Positions 59,933-64,000 of a DNA stretch of 64,000 bases are shown piece by piece. Below the pieces are notes generated by a model. That model saw only the letters and a list, made by a program, of their open reading frames with translations. It was not told the DNA's origin and searched no databases. Numbering within the stretch: the first letter of the stretch is position 1; every line of letters begins with the position of its first letter. This DNA comes from Alphaproteobacteria bacterium (GTDB lineage: Bacteria; Pseudomonadota; Alphaproteobacteria; Rhizobiales; Xanthobacteraceae). The translations under genes and the position numbers were made by a program. Location: assembly GCA_005884685.1 (NCBI GenBank), contig VBAH01000059.1, positions 1 through 64,000 on the forward strand, in the 5' to 3' direction.

Positions 59933-60691
59933 TTACGAGAGAAGAACGAGATCAAGCGCCCAGCACCCTCTGACGTGAGGGCCAGGGGACCGAAGGTGCT
60001 CAAGCAAAGGGTGTGGCCAACGCCCGATGCCCGCACAATCGTAACACGTTAGCCTCTCCACGGCCCAGGTGTCGCCGAACGGGTGTTCTTGTGAGATGAC
60101 GCCTGTGCCAACGCACGTTCGGCACCTCTTGCCGACGCACCCGGCCTCTTCCAGGGCATCTGCAAGAACGGCGAGTCGGGTAGTGTCCAGCTCGCCGGCA
60201 GGAGAAAGATGGTCCCAGGCCGCCTTGGCAAGGTCTCGCACGGTCTCGGTCCGCCAGCGGTAGTCCAACAGGACGAAACCGGGCAGAGCGTCGTCGAAGT
60301 CATCGGTCGACCAGCCCGTACTGGGATGACACCACTTGAATGGCCTGAAAGGGTTGCCGACGATCTCTCTGAGAAGGTCGGCCTTGACTTCGTCGCTGAC
60401 GTTCGTGTGACCATTGTACTTCTTCGCCCAACTAATCGCGATGCGAAGAGGCGCAGCCGCATCGTCCTCCAGGTCAGCCAGCGCGGGCTCGCCTTCGGCC
60501 CAACTGGCGTAGCCACCTTGAGGACCAAGGGCGCGGTCCCGCCCGTACGCGCGCACGGCCAGTGCGGCGCACCAAAGCCTGAGTTGCCTCCCGTTAGTCT
60601 GCGCTTCTAACAGGTCGTGGCGCTCGTCGCAGCCCAGGTGATAGAGCATCCTCCTGGGCCGCTTGCATGTCAGCCATTCGTGCTCGGTCAT
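59933..60691 (-). CDS. Gemmata-type paralogous family protein (member 2)
   Basis: ATG 60691 follows GGGGAG; an extended frame upstream is shadow. Family blocks in order: TEHEWLTCKRPRRMLYHL, QLRLWCAALAVRA, LLREIVGNPFRPFKW, VRDLAKAAW, RLAVLADALEEAGC, and PHVRGCWALDLVLLS at the end. Between the last two is a small zinc insertion (CRTCVGTG ... CYDCAGIG), DnaJ-like in spacing. It is the last of four tandem copies, overlapping the previous by 4 bases. Confidence 0.75.
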   Translation of the reverse strand: MTEHEWLTCKRPRRMLYHLGCDERHDLLEAQTNGRQLRLWCAALAVRAYGRDRALGPQGGYASWAEGEPALADLEDDAAAPLRIAISWAKKYNGHTNVSDEVKADLLREIVGNPFRPFKWCHPSTGWSTDDFDDALPGFVLLDYRWRTETVRDLAKAAWDHLSPAGELDTTRLAVLADALEEAGCVGKRCRTCVGTGVISQEHPFGDTWAVERLTCYDCAGIGRWPHPLLEHLRSPGPHVRGCWALDLVLLS

Positions 60692-61518
60692 GATCTCCCC
60701 AGTACCAGGTCCAGGGCCCAACACCCTCTGGCATGCGGCAACAGCGGCGCTTTTCTGGTCCCCCTGCAGGCGCACTGCTTGGCCACATGGGCCCTCAACT
60801 GTGGGAAACCGAAGGCGTTACCGCTGTCACCAACGTCGAAGAGCGCGTCCTTGCAGAAGGGACAAGGAGCACCTCGCATGTGCTCCAGAATGATGGCGTT
60901 TTCGCAACCGGCGTCTTCCAGGGCGTCGGCAAGGACCTGGAGGCGAACCGGGTCCAGATGATGCTTGTCCACCTGACCACTGGCTTTGCAGCGATCGCAG
61001 TCCCGGTACTCGCTGCCGCCCGTGCCCTTGCAGACTGGACAGGGCGCAAGAAGCCTGCTCTCGTAGGCCGCTTGCGCCAGAGACAGGACCGTCGGCGTTA
61101 CCAGCTCGACACGACGATGGTAGGGCAGGTGAACGTGATCTTTCCGACAGGGGTCGCCGAAGACATCTCGGAGAAGGTCGGCGAGAGGGCCGTCGGTGCC
61201 GTATATCCGCCGCCAGTAACGAATGGCCTCACTGGCGGCGTCCTTCGCTCGAACGCGAAAGATGTACGACTCCCGCCACACGACGGTATGGTCGCGCCCG
61301 TCTTGCCACTCCTGTGCGCGGAGAACGGCAACCTTGTACGACAACCGGCCCTCAGCGAGTTGCTCGGCCTGTTCGTAGGGGAAGAAGCCAGGCGCGCGCC
61401 AGTAGGCAGACGCGAGGGCGAAAAGACGCAGTTTTCTCTCGCTTGGGTCATGGGCGCTCAGCAGGGCATCGAGCATCGCCCCTGAGTCGCTGCAGTCTTC
61501 CCAGGCTGACGAGTCCAT
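60688..61518 (-). CDS. Gemmata-type paralogous family protein (member 3)
   Basis: ATG 61518 has GGAG eight bases upstream; GTG 61527 is an alternative. Blocks: SERKLRLFALASAYW, LLRDVFGDPC (a variant of GNPFRP), TVLSLAQAAYESRLL, RLQVLADALEDAGC and HARGCWALDLVLGRS. Zinc-type pairs CPVCKGTG, CDRCKASG, CPFC and a later CACRG are inserted. Highly divergent from its neighbours in sequence while keeping the same skeleton, so the array is not a recent duplication. Confidence 0.75.
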   Translation of the reverse strand: MDSSAWEDCSDSGAMLDALLSAHDPSERKLRLFALASAYWRAPGFFPYEQAEQLAEGRLSYKVAVLRAQEWQDGRDHTVVWRESYIFRVRAKDAASEAIRYWRRIYGTDGPLADLLRDVFGDPCRKDHVHLPYHRRVELVTPTVLSLAQAAYESRLLAPCPVCKGTGGSEYRDCDRCKASGQVDKHHLDPVRLQVLADALEDAGCENAIILEHMRGAPCPFCKDALFDVGDSGNAFGFPQLRAHVAKQCACRGTRKAPLLPHARGCWALDLVLGRS

Positions 61519-61523
61519 GGTCG

Positions 61524-62381
61524 TCACTCCTTTCCCAGGAGAAGGTCAAGCACCCAGCAGCCTGGGAAGTGCCGGTGGGGCATGGTCTCCAGGGACTGGC
61601 ACCACAGGCAGCCGCCGTACAGTCTCCGTTCCTCGTCTAGCAGGTGAGAAACGCCATGGCCGCAATTGGCACAGAGGACCGTGCAGCGCAGGTGAGAAAG
61701 CAACTCCGACTCCGTGCATCCCGCCTCCTCCAGGGCGTCGGCAAGAACGAAAAGCCGGTCCGTCACGAAGGCGCCGTCGGGAAGTCGCTCCTCGCCGACG
61801 GCGCGAGCCAGGTCCATCACACAGGGGCCAAGCCAGGCAGGCGTACGACGAACAAGGCCGACCCCGCCGCAGGTAGGGCACTCAACATCGAGCCAAAAAC
61901 CATCGGTGATGCGGCCAAGGCCGACACAGAGCTTGCACTCGGCCCTGAAGGCCTCGCAAGGCCTGAAGGGGTTGCCGAATATCTCCCTGAGCAAGCTCGC
62001 CGCACGGACAGGCGACAACGGCCCCTTGAACAGCCCTGTGGAGCGGACAAGAGAGTTCACCGTCCCCCAGGCTGAGTCGCCGGCAAACCAGACACCGCAC
62101 CAGGTGCTCGTGGCCGTCGCTCTGCTGTTCAGGTCGTCCGTCGCGTTCTCCTCGGGAGAAGGGCCCTCGGCGTGACGCTCGGCATCCAGGACGATCTGCT
62201 TGGGGTCAATCCCGTCCGCCCAGGACAGAAAGCCGGGCAGAGACCTGTGACAGGCGACGGCGAAGAGCCTGAGCTTCCTGTTGGTTGCCGCGCCAAGTGA
62301 CTCACGAGGGGCCAGGGGCATGGTGAGCGACTTGAGCATGGCGACGTGGTCCGTGGTCCCGTCCCAGAGGCGTGCGTCCAT
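61524..62381 (-). CDS. Gemmata-type paralogous family protein (member 4)
   Basis: ATG 62381. Blocks: TNRKLRLFAVACHRSL, LLREIFGNPFRPCEAF, VMDLARAVGEERLPD, RLFVLADALEEAGC and HFPGCWVLDLLLGKE. Inserted zinc pairs: CKLCVGLG ... CPTCGGVG in the middle and CANCGHG ... CLWC near the end. Separated from the next member by 5 bases. Function of the family is unknown. Confidence 0.75.
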   Translation of the reverse strand: MDARLWDGTTDHVAMLKSLTMPLAPRESLGAATNRKLRLFAVACHRSLPGFLSWADGIDPKQIVLDAERHAEGPSPEENATDDLNSRATATSTWCGVWFAGDSAWGTVNSLVRSTGLFKGPLSPVRAASLLREIFGNPFRPCEAFRAECKLCVGLGRITDGFWLDVECPTCGGVGLVRRTPAWLGPCVMDLARAVGEERLPDGAFVTDRLFVLADALEEAGCTESELLSHLRCTVLCANCGHGVSHLLDEERRLYGGCLWCQSLETMPHRHFPGCWVLDLLLGKE

Positions 62382-62387
62382 GAGAAG

Positions 62388-63443
62388 TCACTCCTTTCCA
62401 AGGAGAAGATCAAGCACCCAGCAACCACGGACATGAGGGCCTAGTGAGCGGAGGTGCTGCAGCAAAGGGTTGTCCGCACGAACCACGCCGCCGCCTTTGC
62501 AGGTCTTGCAATTGGTCCAGCCGCCCTCATGGCGGCCGCTGGCCGGGTCGCGCTCCGGGTGATAACCAGGCTCGTGAAAAGGGTTTTTCTCATCGTCGTG
62601 GTACGGCGAGCACCTCGGGCAAGGCGACTCGCAAACGGAGGGACACCCCGCTTCTTCCAGGGCGTCGGCAAGGATGGCAAGTCGGTGCGGGTTAAGCGGG
62701 CCGTCAGGAATGTACTTCTCGCCATCGCAGACGTTGCAGGCGGCCGGCAACCCCCTAATGCGCTTGTAACTGCCGCAACCTTGGCACTTGTCGCATTCTC
62801 TCCCTGGTCGCTCGTCGTAGGCCGCCTGCGCCAGAGACCGTACGTCAGGGGTAAGCCAGGGATGCCAGTGCAGCACTGCCTCGTCACCGCAGGTCGGACA
62901 AACAAGCACACCGCCCGGCGGCTGCGTGTAATAACTGCCGGCCCTACGGCATCCGCGACGACCGGCAAGGAAGGTCGGCTCAAGCTCTACCGGCTGGAAC
63001 GGGTTGCCGCCGATGTCCCTGATCAGGTCAGCCTGGGCCGCGGCTAGGCTGTTGGAAACACTGAACCAGCGAGGCAGGCCGTTGTTATCCGTCAACTGGC
63101 CAACCGGGCCGAGGCACCTCATGGGCAGGTCGACCTCGAATAATGGATTGGCCTGGTATAAGGCTCGCTTCGCACCTGCCCCGGCGATCCTCACCTGGTC
63201 CGGCGTAGCCAGGCCGTCGGCGAAGCGCTCAGCCACCTGTACAGCCTTGCGACTGCGCCCGTCAATCAAGGATTGCCAGACCTGCCGGCAACAAGCGACA
63301 CCGAGGAGACGGACCTGGCGGTCGCTCATCGGTCGCCAGTTGTCCGGGTAGCTGCGGTAACTGCTGTAGGTCGGGCGCTCGATTCGGGCCCAGGTCAGCA
63401 TCGCGACCGGGTCTTTGGTTGTCAGCCATTCCTTCTCTGTCAC
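62388..63443 (-). CDS. Gemmata-type paralogous family protein (member 5, longest)
   Basis: GTG 63443 overlaps the preceding stop (GTGA) with GGAAG upstream. The most complete member: TEKEWLTTKDPVAML, DRQVRLLGVACCRQVWQSL, RKAVQVAERFADGLAT, LIRDIGGNPFQPVEL, VRSLAQAAYDERPG, RLAILADALEEAGC and PHVRGCWVLDLLLGKE. Four or more CxxC pairs are inserted (CPTCGDEA, CDKCQGCG, CNVCDGEK, CKTCKGGG). The 'ACCR' and 'AERFADG' blocks are those of the typical planctomycete family, which anchors the host inference. Confidence 0.8.
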   Translation of the reverse strand: MTEKEWLTTKDPVAMLTWARIERPTYSSYRSYPDNWRPMSDRQVRLLGVACCRQVWQSLIDGRSRKAVQVAERFADGLATPDQVRIAGAGAKRALYQANPLFEVDLPMRCLGPVGQLTDNNGLPRWFSVSNSLAAAQADLIRDIGGNPFQPVELEPTFLAGRRGCRRAGSYYTQPPGGVLVCPTCGDEAVLHWHPWLTPDVRSLAQAAYDERPGRECDKCQGCGSYKRIRGLPAACNVCDGEKYIPDGPLNPHRLAILADALEEAGCPSVCESPCPRCSPYHDDEKNPFHEPGYHPERDPASGRHEGGWTNCKTCKGGGVVRADNPLLQHLRSLGPHVRGCWVLDLLLGKE

Positions 63444-64000
63444 AAGGTCTTCCTCAACTCAGGGTGAAGCGCTATCGTCTCAAAGCCGGCCGCGGCGGCG
63501 TGTCCACCACCACCGTAGGCCCTGGCCACCTCTGATACGTCCACGCCACCTTCCCTGGAGCGCAGCGACCACTGAAACTTGCCGTCCGAGCGCTGAAACC
63601 AGGCGGCACCGAAGGGCATTCCTTCAGCCAGCTTCTCGGCCACCTCGGAGAAGAGACAGGAGGTGTTGGCGGCGAGCACTTGATGCCCGCCGATGCAGAC
63701 CTCTCTCGCCGTCTTGCAGATGTTGGCCACCAACTGGGCTTGAGCGCGCAGGACGGCCTGGCCTTGCTGACGCGCTTGGACTGCTAAGCCGGCGCAGGCC
63801 CAGCCAGCCCTAGAGGTGCCTTTCTCATCCAGGTGAGCGCTTGGCCAGGGCCTCACCAGGCCGTCGGCCATCCAGCTCCAGGTCTTGAAGTCGAAGTCAT
63901 ACGTGCGTATCCAGGCGTTGAGCTCCTTGGAGTAGGGCTGCTCGTGGAGCCAGAGATCTCGGTCCTGGATCAAGTCCACCAGGAACGGCGCTTCCTTGTT
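63440..64000 (-). CDS. DHH-family phosphoesterase, C-terminal part (cut by window edge)
   Basis: The frame is open to the last base, so the N-terminal DHH motif lies outside the window; GTG 63979 is only internal. Visible features: LIQDRDLWLHEQPYSKELNAWI (spaced), a block characteristic of DHH phosphoesterases between the two domains, and the DHHA1 substrate-binding motif GGGGHAAAAGF near the end. Relatives (NrnA-like and others) hydrolyse short oligonucleotides or pAp. The gene overlaps the following paralogue by 4 bases (GTGA). Confidence 0.75.
   Translation of the reverse strand, partial: NKEAPFLVDLIQDRDLWLHEQPYSKELNAWIRTYDFDFKTWSWMADGLVRPWPSAHLDEKGTSRAGWACAGLAVQARQQGQAVLRAQAQLVANICKTAREVCIGGHQVLAANTSCLFSEVAEKLAEGMPFGAAWFQRSDGKFQWSLRSREGGVDVSEVARAYGGGGHAAAAGFETIALHPELRKTL

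Noticed and set aside
1-64000. tRNA genes
   Set aside because: No cloverleaf with a T-loop signature was noticed on either strand by eye; a tRNA search program would be needed to exclude them.

Overview
The window looks like part of a large contractile-tailed (myovirus-type) phage or prophage whose host is probably a planctomycete of the Gemmata group. The host call rests on five members (about 9.1-9.8 kb and 59.9-63.4 kb) of a lineage-specific family recognised by a 'DRKLRLFA...' N-terminal block, a '(V)LADALE(E/D)AGC' block and a 'HxRGCWxLDLLLGK' C-terminus, plus other planctomycete-flavoured genes. Composition is uniformly GC-rich. All family assignments were made by eye from motifs; no database search was run.

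Almost every gene is on the minus strand, so transcription runs from right to left. In that order: a partial DHH phosphoesterase and four tandem Gemmata-family paralogues (64.0-59.9 kb); a head module (59.9-47.2 kb) with large virion proteins, a prohead-protease-like protein carrying a LAGLIDADG intein, a scaffold-like protein, a decoration-like protein and the likely major capsid protein; a neck and connector module (47.2-39.7 kb) with a LamG-repeat fusion protein; tail sheath, tail tube and a gp5/VgrG-like spike (39.7-33.3 kb); a tail-assembly chaperone pair with a T-TTT-TTC slippery site and a tape measure protein (32.8-28.9 kb); hub and baseplate genes, with a sigma factor placed inside them (28.9-20.2 kb); a glycan and cell-surface set with an HNH endonuclease (20.2-15.4 kb); then accessory genes (15.4-7.6 kb) and a compact overlapping operon (7.5-0.9 kb).

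The left operon is unusual for a phage. It encodes a Ycf46-like AAA+ ATPase whose P-loop is split by a mini-intein, DUF1257 (Ycf35-like) and DUF2997 proteins, a nucleoside-deoxyribosyltransferase-like enzyme and a SLOG-type protein. It ends in a 1-kb segment bracketed by 74-bp direct repeats, beside an IS4-type transposase at the window edge.

The most novel signal is in RNA. Short leaders upstream of minus-strand genes carry a repeated ~27-nt element. It can be drawn as an H-type pseudoknot, AGCCC-nnn-GCNNC-GGGCU-nnn(n)-GNNGC, with stem 2 changing from A-U to G-C between copies. A second recurrent element is a TTTTCCGGAAAA palindrome placed at or just before start codons. Both suggest shared post-transcriptional or transcriptional control of head, baseplate and accessory genes.
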